The notes: generated by a model from the sequence alone, not told the origin. A stretch of DNA of 64,000 bases from Paenibacillus sp. FSL R7-0337 (GCF_037969875.1 NZ_CP150218.1:682001-746000), one strand, 5' to 3'. Counted from the stretch's first letter, positions 40,986 through 51,195 are shown. A program made the numbers and translations.

Positions 40986-41567
40986 ATGAAGATGAGAAAA
41001 CTCGTTCTATTTCTGCACGCTTCGCTTGACGGTTTTGTTGAAGGCCCGAACGGCCCAATGGATATTAGCTGGGTTGCCTATGATGCTGATCTGGAGAGCC
41101 ACGCGAGGGAAATTCTGAGTACTGCGGACACTGTCATTTGGGGTCGTGGTACATATCAAATGATGCATAGTTATTGGCCTTCCGTCCCAGCAGATCCCTC
41201 CGCTTCGCAGTACGAACGGGATCATGCTGAATGGATTGAGAAGACAGCCAAAGTGGTCTTTTCCACAACCCTGGAGAACGTTGAATGGAATAATTCCAGA
41301 CTGGTCAAAGAGAACGTCGAGGAAGAGATCAAGCGTCTCAAAGAGCAGCCAGGCCAGGATATCGTCATTCTCGGCAGTCCCCGGTTCGCCCACACTCTTA
41401 TGCAGCTTGGTTTAATCGATGAGTATAAAATTACGGTCTCCCCCGTCCTGATCGGCAGCGGCTTGAAGTTATTCCAAGGTATCCAGGAGAAGACTAATCT
41501 GAAGCTTATCGAGAATAAGACGTTTGATTCTGGTGCCATAGGCCTCGTATATCAGACCATTAAATGA
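40986..41567 (+). CDS. Dihydrofolate reductase-family protein (RibD C-terminal type)
   Basis: This 193-residue protein belongs to the RibD_C/YwjB/YyaP group. It has the N-terminal LFLHASLDGFVEGPNG, an IWGRGTYQMM segment and the NADP-binding DIVILGSPRFAHTLM near the C-terminus. These proteins are putative NADPH reductases whose substrates are mostly unknown. It starts at ATG 40986 after GGAGG (a second ATG is two codons on). It stands alone between two minus-strand genes. Confidence 0.86.
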   Translation: MKMRKLVLFLHASLDGFVEGPNGPMDISWVAYDADLESHAREILSTADTVIWGRGTYQMMHSYWPSVPADPSASQYERDHAEWIEKTAKVVFSTTLENVEWNNSRLVKENVEEEIKRLKEQPGQDIVILGSPRFAHTLMQLGLIDEYKITVSPVLIGSGLKLFQGIQEKTNLKLIENKTFDSGAIGLVYQTIK

Positions 41568-41585
41568 CCTCGTCACTATTCTGGT

Positions 41586-42476
41586 TCAGGCAAATGTACT
41601 ATCCAGCTTCACCAATCGCTCCACGAACACCTCGTTCGCTCTGCTGGGAACATGACCGGTCAGCCGTACAATCGAGAAGTCTCTTTCAAGGCTCAGGCCT
41701 TGCACAGGAATTTCTATGAGCTTACCGGTCTCGATCTCCCTGCGGACCACCCACTTCGAGAGAATAGAAATCCCCAGTCCGTTAGCGACAGCCTCCTTCA
41801 CTCCCTGACTGCTGTTGATCTCATACGAGCGCTTCATTCTTAGACCAGCTTGTGTCAAAAAATGATTGCTGAACGAACGCGTCCCCGAACCGCTCTCACG
41901 CAGCACCCATATCTGATCCTGGAGTACGCCCACCTCCACCGCGCCGGTTCGTGAGAGCGGGTGATTCTCAGCAGCGACGATAATCAGTTCGTCTTTCATA
42001 AAATGAACAACCTGCAGATCCGCCGCCTCGATGCTTCCTTCAATCAGCCCCACTTCAATCTTATTCTCCCGCAAGGCAGAGACAATCTCCGTTGAATTCG
42101 CAATCGTCATCCCCATGTCCACATCGGGATATTGCTTGGCGAAGGATGAGAACAGCCGGGGCAACACATATTCGCCAATCGTAAAGCTTGCCCCGATATG
42201 TAAGCTTCCGCTCACGGTATCATGCAGCCGGGCCAGATCGAGCTTAACAGACTCATAGAGATTCAGCATTTCCTTCGCCCGTCTATAGAACAGCTCCCCT
42301 GCTTCCGTCAGCTTCACCCATTTGGGAGAACGGTTCATGAGCTTTACGCCGAGTTCCTTCTCCAGATTACGGATCTGCAGACTGACCCCAGGCTGTGACA
42401 GATGCAGAAGCTCTGCCGCCCTGGAGAAGTTCCGCTGCTCCACAACCGTTACATAGACCACCAAGGATTCAAGCAT
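41586..42476 (-). CDS. LysR-family regulator (CysB/YeiE-like)
   Basis: This is a 296-residue LysR-type activator. The N-terminal winged helix FSRAAELLHLSQPGVSLQIR is typical, and an effector domain with ESGSGTRSF follows. It is divergent from the YeiH-type membrane protein gene, the arrangement in which YeiE-like or CysL-like regulators control a sulfite/sulfate-related exporter. The shared region at 42477-42605 is probably the control region. Confidence 0.9.
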   Translation of the reverse strand: MLESLVVYVTVVEQRNFSRAAELLHLSQPGVSLQIRNLEKELGVKLMNRSPKWVKLTEAGELFYRRAKEMLNLYESVKLDLARLHDTVSGSLHIGASFTIGEYVLPRLFSSFAKQYPDVDMGMTIANSTEIVSALRENKIEVGLIEGSIEAADLQVVHFMKDELIIVAAENHPLSRTGAVEVGVLQDQIWVLRESGSGTRSFSNHFLTQAGLRMKRSYEINSSQGVKEAVANGLGISILSKWVVRREIETGKLIEIPVQGLSLERDFSIVRLTGHVPSRANEVFVERLVKLDSTFA

Positions 42477-42605
42477 GATCGTTCGCGCGCCCCTTTAAGA
42501 TAACATTTTATTATGATATACATTTAAAATCCGTATTTCCCTAATCAATCATAACTGAATATAGTGTTTAAAGGAACTAAATTCAACCTATTGGACGTGA
42601 CTTCG

Positions 42606-43646
42606 ATGAATCTACACTTAGCTGTGCACATGGAAGAAAAGAAGAAGCTGGGCTTTGCGCTCGGTATCGCCTTGCCTCTAATGCTGGCCCTGTTCGCCAA
42701 ATACGTATCCGCCTTCCCCTTCCTGTGCATTATGGGGCAATTAGTCATTGCTATTCTGCTCGGAATGATCTGGAGAGCCACGCTAGGCGTTCCAACTTAT
42801 CTATCACACGGAATCTCCTTTACCTCTAAAAAGCTTCTGCGGTATGGCATCATATTGCTCGGCATGCGGCTTAGCCTGAAGGATATCCTTCAGGCTGGCC
42901 CCAAGGTGCTGTTGATCGCCTTGGTTTGTATTGGGTTCACAATCTGTACCGTGCTTGGTCTGGCGAGACTGTTCAAGGTAGAATCCAGACTTGCGCTACT
43001 GACGGCATGCGGCACGGCGATCTGCGGAGCAGCAGCGGTAGTAGCCATCACCCCGCAACTCAAAGCAAGTGACGAGGAAACGGCGATCAGTGCGGCAACC
43101 GTTGCGATCTTGGGCACCCTTTTCACACTGCTGTATACCCTTCTCTATCCTTTCCTTAACCTGACTCCACTGGGCTACGGCATCTTCTCAGGCGCCACGC
43201 TCCATGAAATTGCTCATGTCATTGCAGCAACCGGACCAGCCGGCAAACAGGCGGTTGATCTGGCCGTCATCGTCAAATTAACCCGTGTCACCATGCTGGT
43301 GCCGATCGCTGTAATCATCGGAATCTGGGCCAACCGCAAGGAGCGGCAGGCGAACCCCGAGACCGGAAGATCCCGCCTGAAATCTATACCTGTTCCGTGG
43401 TTCATCCTAGGGTTCCTGCTAACGAGCACCGTCAATACTCTGCAGATCATCCCTGAAGCAATCACCGATAAGCTAATACTCACTGCGTACTTCTTCATTG
43501 CAATGGCTATGGCAGGCCTGGGTCTGAACGTAGATTTGGCTGCTTTTAGACGCATGGGCCTAAAGGCCTTCGGAGCCGGATTCATTGGATCTGTTCTGCT
43601 ATCCGTGTTAGGCTTCCTGCTGGTGAAGGTCTTGAAATTGGGTTAA
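42606..43646 (+). CDS. YeiH/UPF0324 family membrane protein
   Basis: This is a ten-helix-like membrane protein of about 346 residues. Typical segments are SFTSKKLLRYGIILLGMRLS, CGTAICGAAAVVAI and SGATLHEIAHVIAA. The family is annotated as putative sulfate exporter on weak evidence. The start is uncertain: GTG 42564, ATG 42606 and ATG 42630 are in frame and none has a strong site; I give 42606. It overlaps the convergent cntE end by 4 nt. Confidence 0.83.
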   Translation: MNLHLAVHMEEKKKLGFALGIALPLMLALFAKYVSAFPFLCIMGQLVIAILLGMIWRATLGVPTYLSHGISFTSKKLLRYGIILLGMRLSLKDILQAGPKVLLIALVCIGFTICTVLGLARLFKVESRLALLTACGTAICGAAAVVAITPQLKASDEETAISAATVAILGTLFTLLYTLLYPFLNLTPLGYGIFSGATLHEIAHVIAATGPAGKQAVDLAVIVKLTRVTMLVPIAVIIGIWANRKERQANPETGRSRLKSIPVPWFILGFLLTSTVNTLQIIPEAITDKLILTAYFFIAMAMAGLGLNVDLAAFRRMGLKAFGAGFIGSVLLSVLGFLLVKVLKLG

Positions 43647-44812
43647 TCATTAACCCTCTTACAATATACAAATAGCAATAACAAACCGCCCAACACTGCA
43701 CAGATATAGTACGTCCAAGCATAGGATAACCAGTCAGCAACGGGGCCCATCACTACTCCGCCAAGCGATACGCCGAGATCCGCCATAGCAATAAACAGGC
43801 CGATCAACACGTTACGGTTAAGCTTCGGGAGTACAAATGTCAAGTAGGTCGTTAAGGTAGGGTACAGCAACGCCTGGGCAAGTCCCATGAATAAGGCGCC
43901 GCAATAAAACACGGCAAATCCGCTGATAGAAGACAGGCCTGTGCATAAAGACGCTGCCGTGAGTGCAGTCATAATCCATGCCACAAATGCAGGATGCCAT
44001 TGTCCGTCCGAGGGGATCTTTTTGCGCAAAAAAAATCGTGCGGCAACAATCATGGCTGCCTGCAGCATTAAATATACGGCAGCACTGCCATGATCAATCT
44101 GGGCTGCATACAAAGGGATGAAGGTGGTCACTGCGCCAAATACAATGGATGCCGCCAGCATCAGCACGCTGCAACGGAATAAATCCGGATTCGTCAATAG
44201 CTGCCCAAACGACCCCCGCATGCCGGATTTCTGAACAATGGGCCGATGATCTGCCCCCGTCTGTATCGTGGCGCTGAATCCTACAGCTCCTGTGAGTACA
44301 GCGATTCCAATCAACACCACTGTGAAAGTGCTCATCTCCCCCGCTTCCCAGATGTTCACTGCGAGTAAAGGGCCTATTACACCGGGCATTGATGCACAAA
44401 GCGAATACATAGAAATACCTTGTGAGCGATCCTTCTCCGGCAGAACATCAATGATGCCCAACTGCAGGGACATCGAGAAAAAAGCTGTGCACACCCCTTG
44501 CAGCATCCGGGCGAGAAAAAAGCCGCCTAAGCCGGTAAAGGTATATAACGATAAGGCTAGTGCGTTAATCACCAGAATGACACGCAGTACTTTAACAGGC
44601 CCCCACTGATGAATAACCTGGCCCGCCCAGGGACGGAGGAACATGGTGGTGAATAAATACGCCCCCATCACGATACCAATGGCCGAATTGCTGGCCCCCA
44701 GGGATTCTCCTTTTAAGGGAATGATTACGTTCAGAATGGAGTTCGCACTGAAATACAAGAGTGTTAATGCATATAAGCGCAGAAAGGGCCAAGCGAGGGC
44801 TCCCTTCACCAT
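43643..44812 (-). CDS. cntE: Metallophore exporter CntE (MFS)
   Basis: This is a twelve-helix major facilitator of 389 residues, last gene of the cnt operon. In S. aureus CntE exports staphylopine after synthesis. The MFS loop between helices 2 and 3 (RPWAGQVIHQWG) is visible. Gene order, direction and the 7-nt overlap with cntF support the call rather than a drug-efflux role. Confidence 0.87.
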   Translation of the reverse strand: MVKGALAWPFLRLYALTLLYFSANSILNVIIPLKGESLGASNSAIGIVMGAYLFTTMFLRPWAGQVIHQWGPVKVLRVILVINALALSLYTFTGLGGFFLARMLQGVCTAFFSMSLQLGIIDVLPEKDRSQGISMYSLCASMPGVIGPLLAVNIWEAGEMSTFTVVLIGIAVLTGAVGFSATIQTGADHRPIVQKSGMRGSFGQLLTNPDLFRCSVLMLAASIVFGAVTTFIPLYAAQIDHGSAAVYLMLQAAMIVAARFFLRKKIPSDGQWHPAFVAWIMTALTAASLCTGLSSISGFAVFYCGALFMGLAQALLYPTLTTYLTFVLPKLNRNVLIGLFIAMADLGVSLGGVVMGPVADWLSYAWTYYICAVLGGLLLLFVYCKRVND

Positions 44813-45609
44813 ATTCTCTCCTTCCGTTTCTCCCCGCCGGCATTGCAGCCTTCATCCTGGCCTGCCAGTTCTAATGCCATGTGTAGCATGATTGAGGCGT
44901 ATTCCGAGCGGACTTCAGTTAACTGCCCGGCAGACACGATCTCTTCAATCTGCCCGTCACGGATAAACATCAAGCGGTCACACAAATAGACGGCTGCCTG
45001 GATATCATGTGTGATGAAGATGTAGCTCATGCCGTAGGATGCCTTCAGCTCCTTCAGCAGCTCCAGCACCTGAAATTGGACGGAGGCGTCAAGCGAACTG
45101 ACGGCTTCATCCAGCACAATGCACTTCGGTTCTGTGGAAATGGCTCTGGCAATACACACCCGCTGCGCTTCTCCCCCGGACAATTCATGAGGATACTTGC
45201 TGCGGTAAGAGGAATCCAGTCCAACCTGGCGCAGCAGGAAGTCTATTCTCAGCCTGATGTCCCCGTCCTTCCACCCGTACAGCTTAAGCGGCTCGGCCAG
45301 GGCTTTCTCTACCGTATAGTAGGGATGAATAGAAGAAGTATAGTCCTGAAATACTGCACTAATCCTCCTCCTTCGGCCTGAGCGCTCTGCTATATCTCTG
45401 TCTTCGAAATGAAGGCTTCCCTTATCCGGCTTCTCGATGCCAAGCAGCAGCCTTCCCAAGGTTGATTTGCCGCTGCCGCTCTCCCCGATAATGCCCAGCA
45501 CCTCATCATTCTCCAAGACAAAGCTGATATTATGTAACACCTTCTTGGGGCTGCGGGATGACCCTCTCCCGCCTCCATAGGATTTCTCCACCTGACTAAC
45601 GGTCAACAT
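44806..45609 (-). CDS. cntF: Metallophore importer ATPase CntF
   Basis: This 267-residue ABC ATPase is of the Opp/Nik F type. Walker A is GESGSGKST, the signature LSGGEAQRV, Walker B CIVLDEAVS, the switch His in FITHDIQ. It pairs with CntD to power uptake of the metal-loaded opine through CntBC. It overlaps cntD by 14 nt and cntE by 7 nt. Confidence 0.9.
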   Translation of the reverse strand: MLTVSQVEKSYGGGRGSSRSPKKVLHNISFVLENDEVLGIIGESGSGKSTLGRLLLGIEKPDKGSLHFEDRDIAERSGRRRRISAVFQDYTSSIHPYYTVEKALAEPLKLYGWKDGDIRLRIDFLLRQVGLDSSYRSKYPHELSGGEAQRVCIARAISTEPKCIVLDEAVSSLDASVQFQVLELLKELKASYGMSYIFITHDIQAAVYLCDRLMFIRDGQIEEIVSAGQLTEVRSEYASIMLHMALELAGQDEGCNAGGEKRKERIW

Positions 45610-46417
45610 GCTGATGCCCTCCCATCCTGTGCCTGAAATGCCGGTTCAGCCTCTGCTTCGCATCCAGGAGATGTCTGGTATATTCATGCCTGGTCCCCGA
45701 GAAAATGTCAGCCGTTGTTCCGCACTCCAGAATTTCGCCGTCTCTCATCACCACGATATCGTCAGCGATCCGCTGCACAATGCCCAGATCATGGGAGACG
45801 AAGATCATGGCGCAGCCTGTCTCCTCCCGCAGGACTATCAGCTGCTCAAGCACTTCAAACTGCGACAGCGTGTCCAGCGCCGAGGTGGGCTCATCGGCAA
45901 TAATCAGCGTGGGCTCAAGAACAATCGCCAGCGCAATCATCATCCGCTGCAGCATTCCTCCGGATAGCTGATGCGGGTATTTGTTCATTAGCGCAACCGG
46001 ATCATGCAGCCTGACGCTCTCCATGGCCTTGGCCATTCTGGACGTGATCTCAGTCCGGCCCCAGCCATAATGCTGCCGAAGTGTATCTCTGAAATGGCTT
46101 CCGACCGGGCTTGAAGGATCGAACGCCCGCATGCCTTGCTGCATAATCAGACACAAGTGCTTGCCTCTGTGCCTGCGCATATCCGCTTCGGACAGCTCTG
46201 CGAGGTCAACCCCGTTCAGCCGAATACTCCCTGACTGTCTCATGTTGAAGGTATTCAATCTCATGATCGCCCGGCAGGTGACAGACTTGCCGCTGCCGCT
46301 CTCTCCGACAATAGCCAGACAGCGCCCCTGCCTCACCTGAAAGGAGCTGTCAGAGACCACCACCTTGCCCGTCGTATCGTCCCATATCCGCAAATTCGAA
46401 ACATCTAGTATGTTCAC
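45596..46417 (-). CDS. cntD: Metallophore importer ATPase CntD
   Basis: This 273-residue ABC ATPase is of the Opp/Nik D type. Walker A is GESGSGKSV, the signature LSGGMLQRM, Walker B LIIADEPTS and the switch His in FVSHDLG. It is partner of CntF and lies 5 nt after cntC. Confidence 0.9.
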   Translation of the reverse strand: MNILDVSNLRIWDDTTGKVVVSDSSFQVRQGRCLAIVGESGSGKSVTCRAIMRLNTFNMRQSGSIRLNGVDLAELSEADMRRHRGKHLCLIMQQGMRAFDPSSPVGSHFRDTLRQHYGWGRTEITSRMAKAMESVRLHDPVALMNKYPHQLSGGMLQRMMIALAIVLEPTLIIADEPTSALDTLSQFEVLEQLIVLREETGCAMIFVSHDLGIVQRIADDIVVMRDGEILECGTTADIFSGTRHEYTRHLLDAKQRLNRHFRHRMGGHQHVDR

Positions 46418-46422
46418 TATCG

Positions 46423-47316
46423 TTATGCCACCTCTTCTCCCTTCGGTTTGGCCGGGAACAACCCCAGGCCACGGAGTGATTTGCGGGTGCTGCTTTGCAG
46501 CTTGGGGTCGAGTGCTGCTTGAAGGGCGTCGGAGCAGAAATTAACCGCCGACACCACGATTACGATCGCAAGTCCCGGGGCCAGCATCAGCTCAGGCCGG
46601 GAGAACATGACCCCTCTTGCTTCATTCAGCATCATCCCCCACTCCGCGTGAGGTGCCTGAATGCCCAGACCGAGAAAGGACAGCCCAGAAATCTGCAGGA
46701 TCATGGTTCCAAAAGCACTGCTGGAGATCACTGCAATATCCGGCAGCGCTACAGGCAGGATGTGCCTCCATATGATCTTAACGTTGCCCATCCCTATTGC
46801 CTTAGCAAATCTGACATAATCAGCTTCAGCAAACTGCATCACGGAGGTGCGGATGACGCGGGCAAACCAAGCCCATTTCATGATCACGAAGGCAATCAGA
46901 ATATTCTGGATTCCCGGCCCCAATATACCGACTACAGCCAGCGACATGACGTATCCGGGAAAGGAAAGCATGATGTCGCAGACTCTCATGATCATGTGAT
47001 CCGTCTTCCCCCGGAAGTAGCCTGCCAGAATTCCGAGAACGCCCCCGAAGGACAAGGAGACCAGAAGCGCGGCAAAAACCCAAAGCACACTGGGACGAAT
47101 ACCATAGATTAATCTGGACAGCACACAGCGTCCGAGATGATCATTGCCCAGCAGGTACTGCCACGATGGGGATGCGTAGCGCAGCTCCATATGGACTTGT
47201 TCCGGGCTGTGAGGAGCAAACCAAGGAGCGCAAATGCCAAGGATTGCGACCATTGCAGTGACCGTCAGTGATAAGGCGGCCAGCTTGTCGCTCCACATTT
47301 TACGATAGACAGTCAT
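46423..47316 (-). CDS. cntC: Metallophore importer permease CntC
   Basis: This 297-residue permease is of the DppC/NikC type, with the ATPase-contact EAA loop reading RFAKAIGMGNVKIIWRHIL. Five or six helices. Its ATG directly abuts the cntB stop codon. Confidence 0.91.
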   Translation of the reverse strand: MTVYRKMWSDKLAALSLTVTAMVAILGICAPWFAPHSPEQVHMELRYASPSWQYLLGNDHLGRCVLSRLIYGIRPSVLWVFAALLVSLSFGGVLGILAGYFRGKTDHMIMRVCDIMLSFPGYVMSLAVVGILGPGIQNILIAFVIMKWAWFARVIRTSVMQFAEADYVRFAKAIGMGNVKIIWRHILPVALPDIAVISSSAFGTMILQISGLSFLGLGIQAPHAEWGMMLNEARGVMFSRPELMLAPGLAIVIVVSAVNFCSDALQAALDPKLQSSTRKSLRGLGLFPAKPKGEEVA

Positions 47317-48249
47317 CTAGAACTCCTTCCTCAGCCTTGGATTCAGCGCTGCATTGATAAGATCTGACAAGGTGTTGAACAGCACGAAGGACGCTGCGAG
47401 CACCAGGACATAAGCCTGAATAACCGGGAAATCCCGCCCCAGTATGGAGTTCACGGTTAAGGCTCCAAGCCCCGGCCAGGCGAAGATGCTCTCTACCACA
47501 ACGGTGCTTCCCAGGATAACCGGAACTGCCATGCAGAACACCGATACCGCGACCTGCATGGAATTCTTAAGCATGCGAAGTGTAATCTTCCGCTCAGGCA
47601 AACCGCATGCCCTTGCATATAGCGTATAGTCCTCATGTAGCTGGCTCAGCATAGAGCTGCGGATGATACGGAAGTAGATTCCCGCATAACTGACAGTCAG
47701 CACCGTCACGGGCAGGATATAGCCGGCGGATGAATCCATGCCGCTGGTCGGAAGCCAGTCCAGCTTGACGGAGAAATACCAGATCATCATGGCTGCAAGC
47801 CAGGCAGACGGCATAGATGTCAGGAAGAAGGAGACACCGCGGACCGAGCGGTCCAGCAGCCGGCCTTCTTTCAGCGCACAGAGAATTCCCAGACCCACAG
47901 ATAATGCCAGGATGACAATAACGGATACCATCGTCAGCTTCAGCGTATTAAGCAGAGCCGGGCCCAGCAAAGACCACACCGGAGTCCCCGTAATATAGGA
48001 ATCGCCGAAATCCAGCCGCAGGCAGGAGACCAGCCAATCCGCATAACGGATCAGAAACGGCCTGTCCATCCCGAGTGCTGCTTCAGTCTCCGCAATTAAC
48101 GTCTCCGTAATCTGCGGCACCCCCTGAGAGCGCAGAACCACCTCAGCCGGATTCAGCGGGGACAGATGATTCAGCGCAAAGGTCAGGAACGAAATAATGA
48201 TCAGCAGCGGCGCTGCCAGCAGTGTCCTTTTGAGAATATATCCGCTCAT
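47317..48249 (-). CDS. cntB: Metallophore importer permease CntB
   Basis: This 310-residue permease is of the DppB/NikB type. It has the EAA loop YARACGLPERKITLRML and the usual N-terminal segment LLIIISFLTFALNHLSP. It forms the translocation pore with CntC and sits 25 nt after cntA. Confidence 0.91.
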   Translation of the reverse strand: MSGYILKRTLLAAPLLIIISFLTFALNHLSPLNPAEVVLRSQGVPQITETLIAETEAALGMDRPFLIRYADWLVSCLRLDFGDSYITGTPVWSLLGPALLNTLKLTMVSVIVILALSVGLGILCALKEGRLLDRSVRGVSFFLTSMPSAWLAAMMIWYFSVKLDWLPTSGMDSSAGYILPVTVLTVSYAGIYFRIIRSSMLSQLHEDYTLYARACGLPERKITLRMLKNSMQVAVSVFCMAVPVILGSTVVVESIFAWPGLGALTVNSILGRDFPVIQAYVLVLAASFVLFNTLSDLINAALNPRLRKEF

Positions 48250-48274
48250 ACAGACCTTCCTTTCCGCCTCCGGC

Positions 48275-49876
48275 TTATTTGAAGCTCATACGCTCGAAGG
48301 GAAGCTCAAATTGCGTTTGCTTGAAGCTGATGCCCTGCAGGTTGCCGGGAGCGACTACGGTAAGATTGCCGTTCGTTAACGGAATGAATAGGGCCTCTTC
48401 ATGAACCGTTGTCAAAATATCTGCATACAGAGCTTTGCGCTTCTCCTCATCCGTGGTTACCATGACTTCTTCAATTTTGCCCTTGAGCTGCTCGGCCCGG
48501 CCGATGCCTTTGATGGCATGGTAATACGCGGTTTCCGAAGTGAATGCAGAGACTGTGCTTTGCGGGTCATAAGCAAGCCCCCAGGTCTGGTTGAACAGGA
48601 GGTCATAGTTCCCCGCTGCTCTGCGGCTTGCAATGGAGGAGGAGTCCTCACCCAACAGCTCCAGCTTCATGCCTATGCTTTTGACGGTATTCTGGATCAG
48701 CTCGGCCTCCGTCTTCTGGGATAACGAAGCGGCATCATAATATAATGTCATGGACAGAGGTTTGCCCCCCTTCGTGCGGGTCTCTTCGCCGGAGCGGGTC
48801 CAGCCGGCTTCTTCCAGGAGACGCTCTGCTTCCTGCAAATCATAGGCCCGCGGTTTCAGTCCGATATCCGCATAGTTCACATTGGAAGAGAACAAGGTCC
48901 CGGCGGGAGTTTCCTTGCCGCTGAAGATTTGCCCGGCGATCGTATCCCGGTCAATGGCGTGCCAGACCGCTTCGCGGACGGCTCTATCCTGCACGGGACT
49001 GTCTGCTTTGCCGCTATTGGCCACAATCATTTTCGTATTCATCGGCTCACTTCTCACGACCTGATAGACTCCGGATTCGGCCAGCCGGTCCATAGCCTCC
49101 GTATCGATACTGTCCGTTCCGCGGTCATCGGTGAACACAAAGTTGACTTCCCCCTTTTGCAGGGCCAGGAAGGTTGTTTCCCCGGTCGGCAGCACCTTGG
49201 CCGTGATTTTGGAGATGGCAGGTGTACCGTTCCAATACTTAGTATTCGCTTCAAACACCGCATATTGGTCCGTCCGGTGTTCAGCAAGACGGTAAGGGCC
49301 CGTTCCATGATAGCCTTTCACCCCATCCTTGGTTTCTCCATTCAGGAAGTCCTCCGGGGACAGGAAGACATACGGTCTTGTCATGGATAGCTCAAGCAAT
49401 GTCGGGTAATACGGCTCTGACAAGGTCAACTCAAAGGTATGCTCACCGGTCACCTTCGTTTCTTTGATTTTGTCTGACAGCTTGATCCAGGTATGCTTAG
49501 CGGCATTATGCTGCACCGCATCTATATTCTGCTTCACCGCTTCGGCATTAAACGGCTGCCCGTCGTGGAAAGTCACACCCTGTCTCAGATGGAACGTATA
49601 GACGGTCCCGTCCGGGGAGATCTCCCAGGATTCTGCAAGTAGGGGCTGGATACCACCCGGTGTATTCTCAACCAGCGATTCGTAGACCATTCCTTGAGCC
49701 GGCATGGAGCCGGGATACAAATGCGGATTCATATCGTTGATATCCTTCACCGTGGCGTATACCAGCTCCTGGCCGGGCTTACCCGCTTCCGTCTGCCTGT
49801 TCTCTGCCGCGCCGCATCCGGCGAGCAGCATCACTATCGTAACTGCTGCCACAAAAATAGTAGATCTCTTTCTCAT
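48275..49876 (-). CDS. cntA: Metallophore-binding lipoprotein CntA
   Basis: This 533-residue extracellular solute-binding lipoprotein belongs to family 5. The lipobox LLAGC is followed by a typical SBP5 domain (ESWEISPDGTVYTFHLRQGV). In S. aureus CntA binds the staphylopine-metal complex (Ni, Co, Zn). Its place after cntM and before the permeases is the standard order. Ligand specificity cannot be confirmed from sequence alone. Confidence 0.9.
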   Translation of the reverse strand: MRKRSTIFVAAVTIVMLLAGCGAAENRQTEAGKPGQELVYATVKDINDMNPHLYPGSMPAQGMVYESLVENTPGGIQPLLAESWEISPDGTVYTFHLRQGVTFHDGQPFNAEAVKQNIDAVQHNAAKHTWIKLSDKIKETKVTGEHTFELTLSEPYYPTLLELSMTRPYVFLSPEDFLNGETKDGVKGYHGTGPYRLAEHRTDQYAVFEANTKYWNGTPAISKITAKVLPTGETTFLALQKGEVNFVFTDDRGTDSIDTEAMDRLAESGVYQVVRSEPMNTKMIVANSGKADSPVQDRAVREAVWHAIDRDTIAGQIFSGKETPAGTLFSSNVNYADIGLKPRAYDLQEAERLLEEAGWTRSGEETRTKGGKPLSMTLYYDAASLSQKTEAELIQNTVKSIGMKLELLGEDSSSIASRRAAGNYDLLFNQTWGLAYDPQSTVSAFTSETAYYHAIKGIGRAEQLKGKIEEVMVTTDEEKRKALYADILTTVHEEALFIPLTNGNLTVVAPGNLQGISFKQTQFELPFERMSFK

Positions 49877-49899
49877 CTGAACTCCCCCAAGTTGAATGA

Positions 49900-51195
49900 T
49901 TAGTATAGTTTTGTATTGCTGCAGATCCGCTCAATATCGCCGGCAAATGACTGGACATGGAACGCTTCGGAAACGGGCTGTCCCTGGAGCACCTTGGCTG
50001 AACGCTTCAGTTGTTGCTCATACCGTTCAATAAATGTATCAAGCGTGGGACAACTCACCTTCACATGCTCTGCGATGCCCTGAATGATCTTAATGCGGTA
50101 ATAATCCTCCTTGGGCATCCGCGGGATATCCCATGCTCCATCCTTGTTCATGAATACAGATTGAATGGGGACAGCGGAGAAGTCATAGTATCTTCCCTCC
50201 GGGTCCGGATCCGAGAACGGGTCAATCAGGAGAGAGGCGTAACGGACATATACGAGGTATTCCTGATGGATCGGCTCCAGCGACTCGAAGCTTTCAATCA
50301 TGTGCTGCGGCAGACTCTCCGCTCTGACCGGATAATTGTCGACCGTCATGAACTTCAGCAGATTGACGCTTGGCAGGTCGAGGGCATCAAGCAGCGCTGA
50401 CAACTCTCTCCAGCACTCCACCATTTCGTGAATTAACTGGGGAGTAATTGGCCCCTCCGGGAATAACTTGTATACATACTTCCGGCTGTGATCTTGGCCA
50501 AATATGGCCTTAAGCGAGAATGAATTCATGAAGAGCGGCGGATGCACGAATAAGGAGATGTTCCTGCTCTCCGCCTCCAGCGGAGACTTCATGACAACCA
50601 GAGCAATTCCCAGACGTTCGTAGAGCTGCTTCAGCAGGTGGAGATGATGGGACGCGGGCTGTGATGAACCAATGAAAACTTTTTTCTTAACCCCGGTAGT
50701 TATCGCACGGTTGGAAGGTACACCGTCAATCCAGCGTGTATCACCCAGATAAGTGGAACAGCTTATAATTTCGGCCTTGGAGCCCGTCTCCTGTATGTAA
50801 TGATGAACCAGACGGTTGGAACCCAGCGTCGGAGACACCAGAATGACGCATTTCACATGCGTGAGCAGTTGTGTATCCAGGCTGCGCAGTACCTCCAGAT
50901 AGGCATCGGCGGTGACGGATACAATGAGGGTATCCCATGTCCCCTTTACCGCCCTATAGTCCTGAAAAACCTGATCTGCACGGCATTCACCTGCCATCCT
51001 GCGGTGTGAATCATTCTGTGCGGTAGTGAACAACCGATTACCGTCTGCGTGAAGCGCGGCCATCAATGACTCAGACCTGCGGGAGATTCTCCCGGCGATG
51101 CCTAGATAGGAGTCGAAATGCTTCTTGAACAAGACCGCCAGCTGAAGGGTCACCGGTCCGGTCCCGAGTAATAATACACGTCTGAATTCGTCCAC
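49900..51195 (-). CDS. cntM: Opine metallophore dehydrogenase CntM
   Basis: This 431-residue enzyme performs the last synthesis step, reductive condensation of the CntL product with a 2-oxo acid using NAD(P)H. The N-terminal Rossmann motif LLLGTGPVTLQL (residues 8-19) is visible. The motif STYLGDTR places Asp152 at what I believe is the position that selects pyruvate (Asp in S. aureus) over 2-oxoglutarate (Ala in Pseudomonas). That would predict a staphylopine-like rather than pseudopaline-like product; the alignment is from memory. Confidence 0.88.
   Translation of the reverse strand: MDEFRRVLLLGTGPVTLQLAVLFKKHFDSYLGIAGRISRRSESLMAALHADGNRLFTTAQNDSHRRMAGECRADQVFQDYRAVKGTWDTLIVSVTADAYLEVLRSLDTQLLTHVKCVILVSPTLGSNRLVHHYIQETGSKAEIISCSTYLGDTRWIDGVPSNRAITTGVKKKVFIGSSQPASHHLHLLKQLYERLGIALVVMKSPLEAESRNISLFVHPPLFMNSFSLKAIFGQDHSRKYVYKLFPEGPITPQLIHEMVECWRELSALLDALDLPSVNLLKFMTVDNYPVRAESLPQHMIESFESLEPIHQEYLVYVRYASLLIDPFSDPDPEGRYYDFSAVPIQSVFMNKDGAWDIPRMPKEDYYRIKIIQGIAEHVKVSCPTLDTFIERYEQQLKRSAKVLQGQPVSEAFHVQSFAGDIERICSNTKLY

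Noticed and set aside
43643..49876. A plain oligopeptide or nickel transporter operon
   Set aside because: The upstream cntK, cntL and cntM genes and downstream MFS exporter show a metallophore system.
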